A DNA stretch of 64,000 bases, taken from Halobacillus dabanensis (lineage in GTDB: Bacteria > Bacillota > Bacilli > Bacillales > Halobacillaceae). Below are positions 19,843-29,588 of the stretch, in pieces; within the stretch, counting starts at the first letter, position 1, and each line of letters begins with the position of its first letter. The position numbers and the translations under genes were made by a program. The stretch spans positions 62,001 through 126,000 of the forward strand of contig NZ_FOSB01000002.1 of the NCBI RefSeq assembly GCF_900114165.1. The letters are read 5' to 3'. The notes below the pieces were generated by a model. The model was not told the origin of the DNA and made no database searches. It worked only from the letters and a program-made list of their open reading frames with translations.

Positions 19843-20850
19843 AGCTCCCTATTCTTGAAGACTCAGTTTCGAGACTTTAGTGGGAGTTTAGGTGCTGCGG
19901 GAGAAGGTTCCTCCAGTTCCATCGCCCAGACACTCGCGTCATAAGCAGAACATCAAAGGAATGAAAAAGCCCATTCCGTTGATGTTCTGCTTATGCCAGT
20001 CGTGTCTCCCAGGGCGATTCCACATTTGAACACTTTCCGTGGGGCGGGCGCTGAGCCTCCTCGAGCTAAAGCTCTGCGGGGGTCTCATCTGTCCCGCAGA
20101 TCCCAGTTCCTAAACCATTGGAGTCTTTATTTTCAGTTGGAGACCATAAACCGTCCGAGTGCTATCCAGCTTTAGTGCCTAGCGGCTAGTGAGATTTCCC
20201 TAGCTTCTGTACGATAAGTCAACATCGAATCGCTTCGCTCTTCGTATTTCCTTTACCTCCTCCAGCTCTAGGCTAGTTCCGTTGTCTAGCCTCTCGAGGT
20301 CTTAGGCCTCACAGGAAGCGGGGGCGTTCGGTGTTGCAACAGGAGGTTGCGAACTTAACCGAACTTCTTTACTAGTCATTTCAGGAAGAAGAACACTCCC
20401 TGTAATGATTGTTCTTAAGCTTATCGAGTCTGAACAAGACACCTCCACATTTGAATGTCCAGTCCATACGCCGCTGGTCAAGGCACTTCCGCTTTCAAAA
20501 TAGGAGTCTCACCGTTTCCCTCCGCCCCTTTCCATATAAGTGACTCGAAACCAACTTCAAGGAAAAGGAGCATGATTTCAATGAAAGTGCGGTCACAGGC
20601 TTGAGATGCTATTCTCCCTCTACTTATGGCAGGGTTGTTGTTGGGCGATTTTGAGTAACTCTTACGGCAAGGGGAGGTGGGGGATAAGGAGACTTCTGCG
20701 GGAAAGGATAGACTGGCGAGACCCGGAGGCCACATAGACCGAGGAGGCTTGCCGTTTTCCCCTGGGAAAGCGACTTATCCCCCTCCGACCCTTATTCACA
20801 ACTAAAGTCTCGGAATTAAGTCTACAAAAATACTGCCATTTAGTTGAATA
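19843..20850 (+). repeat. Dispersed modular intergenic repeat, copy A (about 1.0 kb)
   Basis: No credible gene lies here. Left end GAAGACTCAGTTTCGAGACT and right end, read in reverse, GTAGACTTAATTCCGAGACT are imperfect terminal inverted repeats (about 24 bp). Copies B (36065-36643) and C (61713-62058, inverted) share both ends. Inside copy A: a long hairpin (19921-20019) shared with C; a block at 20161-20273 that is the inverse of B 36329-36436; a block at 20457-20501 that is the inverse of B 36290-36331; and blocks at 20529-20695 and 20696-20782 in the same orientation as B. Short open frames within it lack ribosome binding sites. It resembles a non-autonomous, MITE-like element; no transposase is encoded. 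Confidence 0.85.
19921..20019. repeat. Near-100-nt hairpin inside repeat copy A
   Basis: ATCGCCC-AGACAC ... CATAAGCAGAACATCAA pairs with TTGATGTTCTGCTTATG ... GTGTCT-GGGCGAT, with a short asymmetric bulge. The same hairpin occurs in copy C at about 61880-61976. Confidence 0.88.
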
Positions 20851-20871
20851 GGAAGGATTAGGGATAACGAA

Positions 20872-20905
20872 GGCCTGCACCTTCGCTATTTGGAAGATGC
20901 AGGCC
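20872..20905 (-). terminator. Hairpin after fadE, probable terminator
   Basis: Minus strand GGCCTGCATCTTC and GAAGGTGCAGGCC pair; the T-tract after it is poor. Confidence 0.6.
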
Positions 20906-20930
20906 CTGTGTCACATTTATTCTTAAGGAA

Positions 20931-22712
20931 TTATACAGTATATTTCTCTGCGTCAATTAAAGCTTTTGCAATTTCCCGCTTCTTAGGAATAACATTTGTA
21001 GGGGTATGACGCGTCAATTTACGTAAGGCTCCGAGCATCATACGAAGTGAATCACCTGATTCTGCTGCAATCAAGGTTTCTTTTGCGTGCCCTTCTATAC
21101 GGTTGAATGCTTCTTGAACATACACCTGAGTATAAAGAAGTTTTTGTTTATTCTTCTCTTCTCCAGTCTTGTTGATTGCCTTTTCAGTACGTAGTACAGC
21201 TGATTCCATATTGTATATTTCACCAACCATATCAGCGATGTTAACGAGTAACTCTTGTTCATTTTCAAGCTTTTCACCATACTTCTGTGCAGCAAGACCT
21301 GCCGCAAGCAAGCCAATTTTCTTGGCATTTTTGAGGAGATACTTCTCTTGTTCAAGTACCTCGATACCAGGTTCTTCCGGCATCATCATCATGATTTCCT
21401 CTTGAAGTGCTTCCGCCTTTTGTAATAACGGCAGTTCACCTTTCATCGCTTTTTTCAGCAAGGTGCCTGGAACGATCATACGGTTAATTTCATTCGTGCC
21501 TTCAAAAATCCGGTTGATCCGGGAATCCCGGTACATTCTTTCTACTTCATACTCAGCCATAAATCCGTAACCACCATGAATTTGGACAGCTTCATCGACA
21601 GCAAAGTCCAGCAACTCTGTTCCGAATACTTTGTTCAAGGAACATTCGATCGCATATTCAGCGATAACTTTTGCTACGGCAGTACCATCTTTCAATTCTT
21701 CATCTGACAGTTTCCCCATACTTTGTTCAAAGAGACCTACAGTGCGGTAGACGGAACTTTCATTAGCGTACGTATTTGCAGCTACAGACCCGATTTTTTC
21801 TTGAATCAATGGGAAACTAGCGATTGGTGTTTTAAATTGTTTTCTTTCCTTGGCATATTTGACAGATAGTTCGATTGCACGTTTGGATCCACCCACGCCC
21901 CCAATCGCAAGCTTATAACGACCTACATTCAAAATATTAAAAGCGATCACATGTCCCCGACCGATTTCTCCGAGCACATTCTCTACAGGAACTTCCGCAT
22001 CTTCTAGAATCAGAGTACGAGTAGAAGAACTCTTTATCCCCATCTTTTTCTCTTCTGGTCCCGTAGAAACACCTGGGTAATCACGTTCAATGATGAAAGC
22101 TGTGAATTTATCACCGTCGATCTTAGCGTATACGACGAATACATTAGCAAACGCAGAGTTCGTTATCCACTGTTTTTCACCATTCAATATATAATGGGTT
22201 CCTTCATCATTAAGCTTTGCTGTTGTTTTTGCACCAAGTGCATCTGAACCGGATCCAGGCTCTGTCAGTGCGTATGCCGCAATTTTTTCACCCGTAGATA
22301 AAAGTGGAAGGTACTTGCTCTTCTGTTCATCATTTCCGAAAAATACGATTGGTAGTGAACCGATTCCTACATGTGCTCCATGAGTAACGGAAAAACCACC
22401 CGCCCGAGAGAACTTCTCGGTAATTAGGGATGAGCTAATTTTATCTAATTGAAGCCCACCATACTCTTCCGGAACATCAGCACCTAAAAGTCCTAATTCA
22501 CCAGCTTGTTTCAGTAAAGCTACAGAGTGTTCAAATTCATGATTTTCTAGGTTTTCTATCTTGGGAACTACTTCACCTAATACAAAATCTTCAGCTGTTT
22601 TCGCAATCATTAAGTGTTCATCCGTAAAATCCTCCGGAGTGATGACATCTTCTGCTCCTAAATCTTCTACAATGAATCCTCCACCCTTAATCATCTCTCT
22701 CAAATCGCTCAT
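20931..22712 (-). CDS. fadE: Acyl-CoA dehydrogenase FadE
   Basis: 593 residues, the length of the Bacillus FadE type: an acyl-CoA dehydrogenase core (N-terminal helical, middle beta with [11 protein letters not shown] for FAD, C-terminal helical with [20 protein letters not shown]) plus a C-terminal extension of about 190 residues. It introduces the first double bond in fatty acyl-CoA during beta-oxidation. Last gene of fadN-fadA-fadE, 26 bp after fadA. Confidence 0.95.
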   Translation of the reverse strand: MSDLREMIKGGGFIVEDLGAEDVITPEDFTDEHLMIAKTAEDFVLGEVVPKIENLENHEFEHSVALLKQAGELGLLGADVPEEYGGLQLDKISSSLITEKFSRAGGFSVTHGAHVGIGSLPIVFFGNDEQKSKYLPLLSTGEKIAAYALTEPGSGSDALGAKTTAKLNDEGTHYILNGEKQWITNSAFANVFVVYAKIDGDKFTAFIIERDYPGVSTGPEEKKMGIKSSSTRTLILEDAEVPVENVLGEIGRGHVIAFNILNVGRYKLAIGGVGGSKRAIELSVKYAKERKQFKTPIASFPLIQEKIGSVAANTYANESSVYRTVGLFEQSMGKLSDEELKDGTAVAKVIAEYAIECSLNKVFGTELLDFAVDEAVQIHGGYGFMAEYEVERMYRDSRINRIFEGTNEINRMIVPGTLLKKAMKGELPLLQKAEALQEEIMMMMPEEPGIEVLEQEKYLLKNAKKIGLLAAGLAAQKYGEKLENEQELLVNIADMVGEIYNMESAVLRTEKAINKTGEEKNKQKLLYTQVYVQEAFNRIEGHAKETLIAAESGDSLRMMLGALRKLTRHTPTNVIPKKREIAKALIDAEKYTV

Positions 22713-22738
22713 CTTATGTTCCTCCCCGTTTCATTCGA

Positions 22739-23914
22739 TTAAATTAACTCAAAAACTCCTGCAGCTCCCATTCCGCCGCCAATACACATAGTGACAACAC
22801 CAAACTGTTCATTTCTCCGTTTCATTTCATGTATCAAACTCAGGGTCAGCTTCGTTCCTGTACATCCAAGTGGGTGTCCAAGTGCGATGGCTCCCCCGTT
22901 TACATTGACTTTTTCTGGATCTAAGCCTAGTTCACGAATAACTCGCAAAGACTGAGAGGCAAATGCTTCATTCAACTCAAAAAGTCCGATATCAGATAAA
23001 GACAAACCAGCCATACGTAGAGCTTTCGGTACAGCTTCAATCGGTCCTACACCCATCACCTCAGGTTCTACTCCTGCGACAGCAAACGAACGGAATTTGA
23101 CGAGAGGCGTAAGTCCTTCTTCTTCTGCTTTTTCACGTTCCATCACTAAGACAGAAGCTGCTCCATCACTCATCTGGGAGGAGTTACCCGCTGTAACCGA
23201 TCCAGTTGTAGAAAACGCTGGTCTTAGACTACTTAGAACCCCCGTTGTTGTCCCAGGACGGACACCTTCATCCATGGAAAATGTCAGCTGTTTTTCCATG
23301 ACTTTATTGTCTTCTCCTAGTTCACGATGTGTTACTTCGACTGGGACAATTTCATCATTGAATTTCCCTTCCTTGATTGCCTTTTCTGCACGTTCGTGAC
23401 TTTGGGCTGCGAAAGCATCTTGATCTTCTCGTGATATTTCAAAGCGATTAGCAACTTCTTCTGCTGTATGTCCCATCGACATATAATATTCTGGCGCATT
23501 TTCCACCAACTGGATGTTCGGTTTAATAACATGACCACCCATTGGAATGAGACTCATAGATTCTGCTCCTCCAGCAATGGCAGCATCACTGTGACCTAAC
23601 ATGATTTTTTCGGCTGCATAAGCAATACTTTGAAGTCCGGAAGAACAATAACGATTGATTGTGATTGCTGGTACTTTATGGTGAAGGCCTGCAAGACCAG
23701 CAATATTTCTAGCCATGTTCATGCCTTGTTCCGCTTCCGGCATTGCACATCCGATGATGACGTCATCGATATCCCCTTCATAATGATTTGCCCTTTTTAA
23801 CGTTTCTTTTATTGTCAGAGCCGCTAGATCATCGGGACGGGTATGTGCGAGCGACCCTTTTTTTGCACGTCCGACCGGTGTTCTAGCGCCTGATACGATA
23901 ACTGCTTCTTTCAC
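22739..23914 (-). CDS. fadA: Acetyl-CoA acyltransferase (3-ketoacyl-CoA thiolase) FadA
   Basis: 391-residue thiolase. Nucleophile Cys90 in NRYCSSGLQS, the GHPLGCTG histidine loop and the C-terminal CIGGGMG active-site cysteine are all present. It cleaves 3-ketoacyl-CoA to acetyl-CoA and a shortened acyl-CoA. Located between fadN and fadE, 20 bp after fadN. Confidence 0.96.
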   Translation of the reverse strand: MKEAVIVSGARTPVGRAKKGSLAHTRPDDLAALTIKETLKRANHYEGDIDDVIIGCAMPEAEQGMNMARNIAGLAGLHHKVPAITINRYCSSGLQSIAYAAEKIMLGHSDAAIAGGAESMSLIPMGGHVIKPNIQLVENAPEYYMSMGHTAEEVANRFEISREDQDAFAAQSHERAEKAIKEGKFNDEIVPVEVTHRELGEDNKVMEKQLTFSMDEGVRPGTTTGVLSSLRPAFSTTGSVTAGNSSQMSDGAASVLVMEREKAEEEGLTPLVKFRSFAVAGVEPEVMGVGPIEAVPKALRMAGLSLSDIGLFELNEAFASQSLRVIRELGLDPEKVNVNGGAIALGHPLGCTGTKLTLSLIHEMKRRNEQFGVVTMCIGGGMGAAGVFELI

Positions 23915-23934
23915 GATTCTTCCCCCTTCAATTA

Positions 23935-26334
23935 TTAGTTACGTAGTGGTTTACCTTTCATAAGCATGTGCTGCATACGTGCTTGTGACTTCGGTTCACC
24001 AACAAGACTAAGGAATGCTTCCCTCTCTAAATCTAACAAGTACTGTTCATCTACGAGGGTTCCTTGCTTCAAACGTCCGCCAGCCAACACGAAAGCAAGC
24101 TTTTCTGCAATCTTCAAATCATGCTCACTTGCATACCCGCTAAGTGCCAGTGACTTAGCACCAAGGACCATCGTAGCGTAACCTTGTTCTCCTACCACAG
24201 GAAGTTTCGTCCGCTGTGGTGCTTGATACCCCGCTCTTGCTAATCCAAGCACTTTTTGTTTCGCATCATGAAGTAAGTGGTCGCCATTAACACTGATGGC
24301 ATCCTTTTCATCCAGGAAACCATTCTCTTTTGCTTCCGCTCCTGATGTTGAAACCTTAGCCATAGCGATTTTCTCAAAGACACTGTTGGCCACTTTCTGG
24401 AGGTCGATATCTATACCTTGAGGAATATTCCTCAAATGCTTCATATAAAGTTCTTTGTTGCCTCCACCTCCAGGAATCAGCCCTACACCTGCTTCGACTA
24501 AGCCCATATATGTTTCTTGAGAAGCTTGGATTACATCTGCCGGCAAGCATACTTCCGCTCCACCACCAAGCGTCATGCCGAAAGGAGCTGCAACTACTGG
24601 CTTATCGGAGTATTTCATCTTCATCATGCTATCTTGAAAATTTTTAACGACCATTTCAATTTCGAAAAAGTTATAATCTTGAGCTTCCATCAAAATCATG
24701 CCGAGGTTTGCACCAACACAGAAGTTCTTGGCCTGATTTCCAATGACTAAGCCTTTGAAATTTTCATCTACATGGTCGATAGCAAAATTGATCATCTGGA
24801 TAATATCTAAACCGATCGCATTACTTTGAGAGTGGAATTCCAGTCCCGCTACCCCATCACCTAAGTCAATCAGACTGGCTCCTGCATTCTTCTTAATCAC
24901 ATCTTTCTGCTCTTTCAACAGCTTCAGATTGATATTTTTTGAATTAAAGGATTTTTGCTTGTATTCACCTTCATGATAGAAGTAAACGTTTCCATTTTCT
25001 TTCTTATAAAAGGAATCATTCCCGTTTTCAAGCATTGTATCAATCCACGCAGGAACGGTTTCTCCTTCTTTCTTCATCCGTTCGACGGAAGCAGATAACC
25101 CGATACTATCCCACATTTCAAATGGTCCTAGTTCCCACCCGAATCCCCACTTCATCGCTTCATCAATAGAAGGAACATCATCTGCAATTTCCCCATGAAG
25201 TTCAGCAGAATAGATAATAACAGGCTTTACAACAGACCAAACCAGATCACCAGCACGGTCTCCCTCTGCTTCGACAAGAGCTTTCAGCTTGCGCTTCGGA
25301 CCTTTTTCTTGCTTAGCGATTTCGGTCGCTTTTGTCTTTAGTTTGCTTCGCTTTTCATATTCCAGTGTTTCCGGGTTAAGCTGCAGAATCTCGCTTCCTT
25401 TCTCTCCTTTCTTTTTCAGAAAGAATCCTTGGCCGCTCTTCGATCCTAACCAACCTTTTTCAAGCATAGATTTCATAAAAGGTGGCGTTTCAAAAGCTTT
25501 TTTCTCTTCTCCTTCCACTTGATCATAAACATTGTTTGCTACATGGATGAACGTATCTAATCCAACAACATCTAGTGTACGGAAAGTCGCGCTCTTCGGT
25601 CGGCCAATCATAGGCCCTGTAACAGAATCAACTTCGCCTACAGAGTAGCCTTTTTCGAGCATTTGCTGTACAGTCACCAGCAGTCCATAAGTTCCGATTC
25701 TATTAGCAATGAAATTAGGTGTATCTTTTGCTTCTACGACTCCTTTACCAAGTACATCTTCTCCAAACTTTTTCACAAATTGAAGAACTTCAGGGCTTGT
25801 TTGTTTTGTCGGAATAACCTCTAGAAGCTTTAAGTAACGTGGTGGATTAAAAAAGTGAGTACCTAGAAAATGCTTTTTAAAGTCTTCACTACAATCTTCC
25901 GACATTGCTTCAATGGAAATCCCGGATGTGTTCGAGCTTACAATTGCCCCTTTCTTTCTATTGCGATCGACATCCGCTAACACTTTCTTTTTAATATCCA
26001 AATTTTCTACAACGACTTCAATCACCCAGTCGACCTCTGATAAGCGTTCCATATCATCAGAAAAGTTCCCGATCTCGATCAGATCAAGATTTTTCTTACT
26101 TGTTAATGGGGAAGGCTTTTGTTTTAATAGTGACTTTTTACTTTCTGCTGCAATCCGATTTCTTACCGTAGAGTCTTGCAGTGTCAGCCCCCTTTTGGAC
26201 TCAGCATCTGTCAATTCTCTTGGAACAATATCCAACATTATTGTAGGGATACCTACATTAGCTAAGTGGGCTGCAATTCCTGCGCCCATTACCCCGGATC
26301 CGAGAACGGCTGCCCGCTTGATTTTATGATTCAT
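23935..26334 (-). CDS. fadN: 3-hydroxyacyl-CoA dehydrogenase / enoyl-CoA hydratase FadN
   Basis: 799 residues from ATG 26334 (AGGGGGAAA upstream). N-terminal NAD-binding Rossmann fold with VLGSGVMGAGIAAHLA, the 3-hydroxyacyl-CoA dehydrogenase C-terminal domains in the middle, and a C-terminal crotonase-fold domain (about 500-790) with GGGAEVCLPAD. It carries out the hydration and second oxidation of beta-oxidation. First gene of the fad operon, with a FadR operator just upstream. Confidence 0.95.
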   Translation of the reverse strand: MNHKIKRAAVLGSGVMGAGIAAHLANVGIPTIMLDIVPRELTDAESKRGLTLQDSTVRNRIAAESKKSLLKQKPSPLTSKKNLDLIEIGNFSDDMERLSEVDWVIEVVVENLDIKKKVLADVDRNRKKGAIVSSNTSGISIEAMSEDCSEDFKKHFLGTHFFNPPRYLKLLEVIPTKQTSPEVLQFVKKFGEDVLGKGVVEAKDTPNFIANRIGTYGLLVTVQQMLEKGYSVGEVDSVTGPMIGRPKSATFRTLDVVGLDTFIHVANNVYDQVEGEEKKAFETPPFMKSMLEKGWLGSKSGQGFFLKKKGEKGSEILQLNPETLEYEKRSKLKTKATEIAKQEKGPKRKLKALVEAEGDRAGDLVWSVVKPVIIYSAELHGEIADDVPSIDEAMKWGFGWELGPFEMWDSIGLSASVERMKKEGETVPAWIDTMLENGNDSFYKKENGNVYFYHEGEYKQKSFNSKNINLKLLKEQKDVIKKNAGASLIDLGDGVAGLEFHSQSNAIGLDIIQMINFAIDHVDENFKGLVIGNQAKNFCVGANLGMILMEAQDYNFFEIEMVVKNFQDSMMKMKYSDKPVVAAPFGMTLGGGAEVCLPADVIQASQETYMGLVEAGVGLIPGGGGNKELYMKHLRNIPQGIDIDLQKVANSVFEKIAMAKVSTSGAEAKENGFLDEKDAISVNGDHLLHDAKQKVLGLARAGYQAPQRTKLPVVGEQGYATMVLGAKSLALSGYASEHDLKIAEKLAFVLAGGRLKQGTLVDEQYLLDLEREAFLSLVGEPKSQARMQHMLMKGKPLRN

Positions 26335-26354
26335 TATATTTCCCCCTATCTCGT

Positions 26355-26374
26355 TTGAATGAATACTCATTCAT
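26355..26374 (-). promoter_or_regulatory. FadR operator upstream of fadN
   Basis: TTGAATGAATACTCATTCAT is a perfect fit to the Bacillus FadR palindrome (WTGAATGA-MTAN-TCATTCAW). It lies 20-40 bp before the fadN start. FadR (a TetR-family repressor, not in this window) releases when it binds long-chain acyl-CoA, so the operon should be induced by fatty acids. Confidence 0.92.
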
Positions 26375-26561
26375 TTTACAGCCAAAAAAATAAGTACGGC
26401 TAATTCGTATCTATGTTTAATATAAAATATTTTCAGACATTTCGCAATCCTTTTCTCCATAATTCTGTAAAAATTCTCCTAAACATCTGTCGCCGATTAA
26501 CGTAATCCCCTTTTCCTAACTTTATGTTTTCAAATTTAAAATGTGAGACTTTATTTCCGTA

Positions 26562-26587
26562 TGATACCCGCACTAATGGCGGGCATC
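26562..26587 (-). terminator. Hairpin after the proline dehydrogenase gene
   Basis: Wait-free GC stem ATGCCCGC and GCGGGTAT on the minus strand, directly next to the stop codon at 26592; it lacks a T-tract, so termination strength is uncertain. Confidence 0.5.
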
Positions 26588-26591
26588 CTTA

Positions 26592-27509
26592 TCATTTGCC
26601 GAATATCCCCTTCAGAACAAAGGCTACATTCGCAGGTCTCTCAGCCAGACGACGCATAAAGTAACCGTACCAGTCATTTCCATAAGGAACATATACACGC
26701 ATTTTGTAACCTTCTTCGACTAATTCTTCTTGCCGTTCCACCCTAATGCCATAAAGCATCTGAAATTCAAAAAGATCTTTAGAAATACCATGGTGCTCGA
26801 CGAGTTGTTTGGTGTATTCAATCATTTTGTCATCATGACTGGCAACTGCGGTATAATTCCCATTTTGCAAATGGATTTTAATGATTTTTTTCAAGTTATT
26901 ATCTACATCTTTTTTATCAGGGAAAGCCACTTTCGGAGATTCTTTATAGGCCCCTTTTACAAGGCGTAAGTTAGGATTATATCGGTTGAGCTCTTCAATG
27001 TCATCCACTGTTCTATACAGATAGGACTGTAACACTGTTCCAATATGCTCATACTCTTCTCTCAACTTTTTAAAGATCTCTAGTGTTTTTTCGCACCTTT
27101 CGAAATCTTCCATATCAATTGTCACGAATACATCTTTATCTTCTGCAACATCAAGTATTCGCCGCATATTTTCCAATACGAGTGCTTCAGAAATGTCGAG
27201 CCCCATAGAAGTCAATTTTAACGATAGTTGGGAATCCAACTGGTGCTCTGCTATTGCTTCTATTGCTTTTATACATCCCTCGGCAGCTTCCCGGGCTTCA
27301 GACTCACTATCAATAAATTCACCAAGATGATCTATAGTAACCGCCATTCCTTTTTCATTCAACTCTTTGATGGTTTTTACGGCATCCGGTATGGTTTCAC
27401 CTGCTACGAATTTACCAGCTCCAAAACGGAGACCGTATTTTTTGGCTAACTTCGTAAAGAAACGATTTTTGGATAAGAAAAGGAAAAAGTTCCTAAGTAC
27501 GCGTTCCAT
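26592..27509 (-). CDS. fadM: Proline dehydrogenase (FadM/PutB type)
   Basis: 305-residue TIM-barrel flavoenzyme of the monofunctional PRODH family, with the conserved motif YGNDWYGYFMRRLAERP near the C-terminus that binds FAD and proline, and RLVKGAYKE in the middle. It oxidises proline to pyrroline-5-carboxylate. It sits upstream of fadN as in B. subtilis (yusM/fadM), separated by about 260 bp containing the FadR site. In a halophile it could recycle proline accumulated as osmolyte; that is inference. Confidence 0.9.
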   Translation of the reverse strand: MERVLRNFFLFLSKNRFFTKLAKKYGLRFGAGKFVAGETIPDAVKTIKELNEKGMAVTIDHLGEFIDSESEAREAAEGCIKAIEAIAEHQLDSQLSLKLTSMGLDISEALVLENMRRILDVAEDKDVFVTIDMEDFERCEKTLEIFKKLREEYEHIGTVLQSYLYRTVDDIEELNRYNPNLRLVKGAYKESPKVAFPDKKDVDNNLKKIIKIHLQNGNYTAVASHDDKMIEYTKQLVEHHGISKDLFEFQMLYGIRVERQEELVEEGYKMRVYVPYGNDWYGYFMRRLAERPANVAFVLKGIFGK

Positions 27510-27727
27510 GATACAAGCCCTCCCCCTAAATTCAATCCTATTCCCTTCAATATTCTGATTTTTGCAACCGTTAACACACTACTATTTTATCATTTTCTTG
27601 CAAAAATGGGGCGGAATTTATGCGCTCTTCGACAGGATTTTTATCTTTTCTCTTATCTTTTGATTATTTTTATAGAAATGCTACGTACGGTCATAATAAA
27701 AAGGAATAATGAAAAGGAGGGAACGAG

Positions 27728-27985
27728 ATGCAACAACAAAATCAATCACAAATGCAGGAAGCACCTATGTCTCAGGTACCTAACATTGTAAGTACAAAAG
27801 ACCAGCTTTATCTTTCTGATATGCTGTCCTGGAATTTGAATGCTTGTAAAAAAGCCCATTTTTTTGCTCAAAATTGCCAAACCCCTGAGATTCAGGCTGC
27901 TTTAGAGGAAGCAGGTCAAATGCATCAACGTCATTACAATAAACTACTTAAACACCTGGATACACAATCCAAAACAACCAATTAA
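27728..27985 (+). CDS. CotF-like spore coat protein (YusN type)
   Basis: 85 residues, Gln-rich N-terminus then a helical stretch starting TKDQLYLSDMLSWNLNACKK, typical of the CotF/YusN coat family (ferritin-like helical fold). ATG 27728 follows AAAAGGAGGG. Forms a two-gene unit with the next gene, 11 bp away. Expected to be part of the spore coat; same neighbourhood as yusN in B. subtilis. Confidence 0.8.
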   Translation: MQQQNQSQMQEAPMSQVPNIVSTKDQLYLSDMLSWNLNACKKAHFFAQNCQTPEIQAALEEAGQMHQRHYNKLLKHLDTQSKTTN

Positions 27986-27996
27986 GGAGGTAGAGC

Positions 27997-28326
27997 ATGA
28001 ATCAGCCACAAAAGATTCAAAACCCTGAAACCACCGTTCCTAAAACCCCTCAAATGAACGAGAGGGACTTTATTAATGATCAATTGACCACCGAGAAATA
28101 TATGACATCTTCTTATAATATTGCTTTGAATGAAGCAAGTAACCAGAACATTTATCAAGATTTGGCTACCATTTTTAAAGAAACACAAGATTGCCAGCGT
28201 AACTTATACAATTTAATGTTCAAGAATGGGTGGTACTCTCTTGAATCAGAAGACAAGCAAAAGATCGATCAAGCATATCAACAATTTACAGGATATAAAT
28301 CACAACTTCCATACACCGTGCAATAA
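27997..28326 (+). CDS. CotF-family spore coat protein
   Basis: 109 residues with the CotF core (NERDFINDQLTTEKYMTSSY, then NIYQDLATIFKETQDCQR), ending in a typical short C-terminal extension with NGWY. ATG 27997 follows AAGGAGG. Co-transcribed with the preceding small coat gene. Confidence 0.85.
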   Translation: MNQPQKIQNPETTVPKTPQMNERDFINDQLTTEKYMTSSYNIALNEASNQNIYQDLATIFKETQDCQRNLYNLMFKNGWYSLESEDKQKIDQAYQQFTGYKSQLPYTVQ

Positions 28327-28440
28327 TCACTAAAGCACAAGACCCCCGATTTGTTTAATACAACACTCGTTTGTGACATTCTTGCTACGAAGAAGATTGG
28401 CTTAAGGCTACGAGAGCAAAAGAAGCTGGAGTAATTTAAA

Positions 28441-28466
28441 AGGAGCCCAACATCAGTTGGGCTCTT
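28441..28466. terminator. Terminator shared by the coat genes and copZ
   Basis: GAGCCCAAC-ATCA-GTTGGGCTC followed by TTTCC, between convergent genes. Confidence 0.75.
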
Positions 28467-28471
28467 TCCTA

Positions 28472-28678
28472 TTATCCCACAGGCTCATACCCCTGGGCTT
28501 CGATTGTCTCTTTCATCATAGACTTGCTTACGTAAGCTTCATCATAAGCGATGTTTACTTTACCACTATCCAGTTGAACTTCCACTCCGTGAACACCTTC
28601 CAATTTATTAAGTGCATCTTTTACGGATTTTTCACAATGATCGCAAGTCATTCCATTTACTTCTAAGGTCATTTCCAT
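28472..28678 (-). CDS. Copper chaperone CopZ-like HMA protein
   Basis: 68 residues from ATG 28678 (AAAGGTGG upstream). Single heavy-metal-associated domain with G-M-T-C-D-H-C-E, the Cu(I)-binding Cys-x-x-Cys. No copA or csoR is next to it, which is unusual since CopZ is normally paired with the copper ATPase. Mercury or other soft-metal binding cannot be excluded. Confidence 0.88.
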   Translation of the reverse strand: MEMTLEVNGMTCDHCEKSVKDALNKLEGVHGVEVQLDSGKVNIAYDEAYVSKSMMKETIEAQGYEPVG

Positions 28679-28787
28679 ATATTTCTCCACCTTTCTCTCT
28701 TTGATATTGAAAAAGTGTTATATATCTCTATTCCACAAAAAGCGATTAAACTAACACAATCATGGAATTTAATATTTTCCTGGGCAT

Positions 28788-28818
28788 AAAAAAATACCCC
28801 AGAATAGGAGCACTTTTT
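28788..28818 (-). terminator. Terminator of the B12/STAS operon
   Basis: Minus strand GTGCTCC-TATTCT-GGGGTAT followed by TTTTTT, right after the STAS gene. Confidence 0.7.
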
Positions 28819-28823
28819 TAAAA

Positions 28824-29588
28824 TCAAGTGGTGCAATATTTTTGTATCGCTTGTTGCAAAGAATTTAAGAAGCTGATTTGTGATGGGAATTGCAATACGT
28901 GGAAATTTTTCACTTGTTTCGGTTGAAGCCCAACGACAACTACACTTACTCCCATATAAAAGAGGGAACTCATAATATCCTTTAATACTCTGGTGCCTTC
29001 TGGGTCCATTTCGCCTACTGCCGTAAAATCGAAAAGAATACGGTCAATTTCATCATCCTGTGAAGATTGTAATAACTCCTCTTCTACCGCGTACATTTTT
29101 TCTACTGTAATTTGCCCGAACAAGGGAACAAGCGCTGTATCGCAGGTGAGGTTAATGAATGGAGCAGAAAGACGATTTCCATGTTGAATTGCTTCTTCCA
29201 ACTTTTCTTTCTCTTCAAGCAATGCAAAGTTTGTATCATCCAGCCTCGACCGTAATTGATCCATCGTCTTCGTAACCTTCAGCAATTGAGCATCCTTCAT
29301 GATAATCAGAACTTCTGCATACAAATCATTTTGCCAATTCACATGCAAATCACACGTGAGAGGATTTCCCTCTGATTCAAATGGCTTTAAATGGATTTCA
29401 AGTGTCAATTTCCGGACATCAGGGACTACCCATTTTCTAATTTTCGGTAAACTCTCTTCATCGACAATATCCAAAAGATTCTCCGTGCTACCAAAGGTTT
29501 TCTCAGCTTCTTCAGAATAAGCCTGGATAATGAAATTCTTGTTGATTGTAAAATAAGGCAAAGGGAAGGTACGGTTAACTCGTTTCAT
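28824..29588 (-). CDS. PAS-like plus STAS domain protein (RsbR-like)
   Basis: 254 residues from ATG 29588 (GGAAGGG upstream; an ATG 24 nt earlier lacks a signal). N-terminal about 105 residues look like a PAS fold (PYFTINKNFIIQAYSEEAEKTF), then a short coiled linker and a C-terminal STAS domain (about 140-254) with ILFDFTAVGEMDPEGTRVL. In RsbR/RsbS proteins of the stressosome this loop carries phosphorylatable Thr/Ser after Asp; here it reads E-M-D-P-E-G-T, so the usual site is altered. Final gene of a four-gene operon with a B12-binding protein, overlapping it by 14 bp. Likely an output or scaffold part of a signalling complex; inference. Confidence 0.75.
   Translation of the reverse strand: MKRVNRTFPLPYFTINKNFIIQAYSEEAEKTFGSTENLLDIVDEESLPKIRKWVVPDVRKLTLEIHLKPFESEGNPLTCDLHVNWQNDLYAEVLIIMKDAQLLKVTKTMDQLRSRLDDTNFALLEEKEKLEEAIQHGNRLSAPFINLTCDTALVPLFGQITVEKMYAVEEELLQSSQDDEIDRILFDFTAVGEMDPEGTRVLKDIMSSLFYMGVSVVVVGLQPKQVKNFHVLQFPSQISFLNSLQQAIQKYCTT

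Noticed and set aside
20478-20880. Two overlapping open frames inside repeat copy A
   Set aside because: No ribosome binding site, frames are not kept in the other copies of the repeat.
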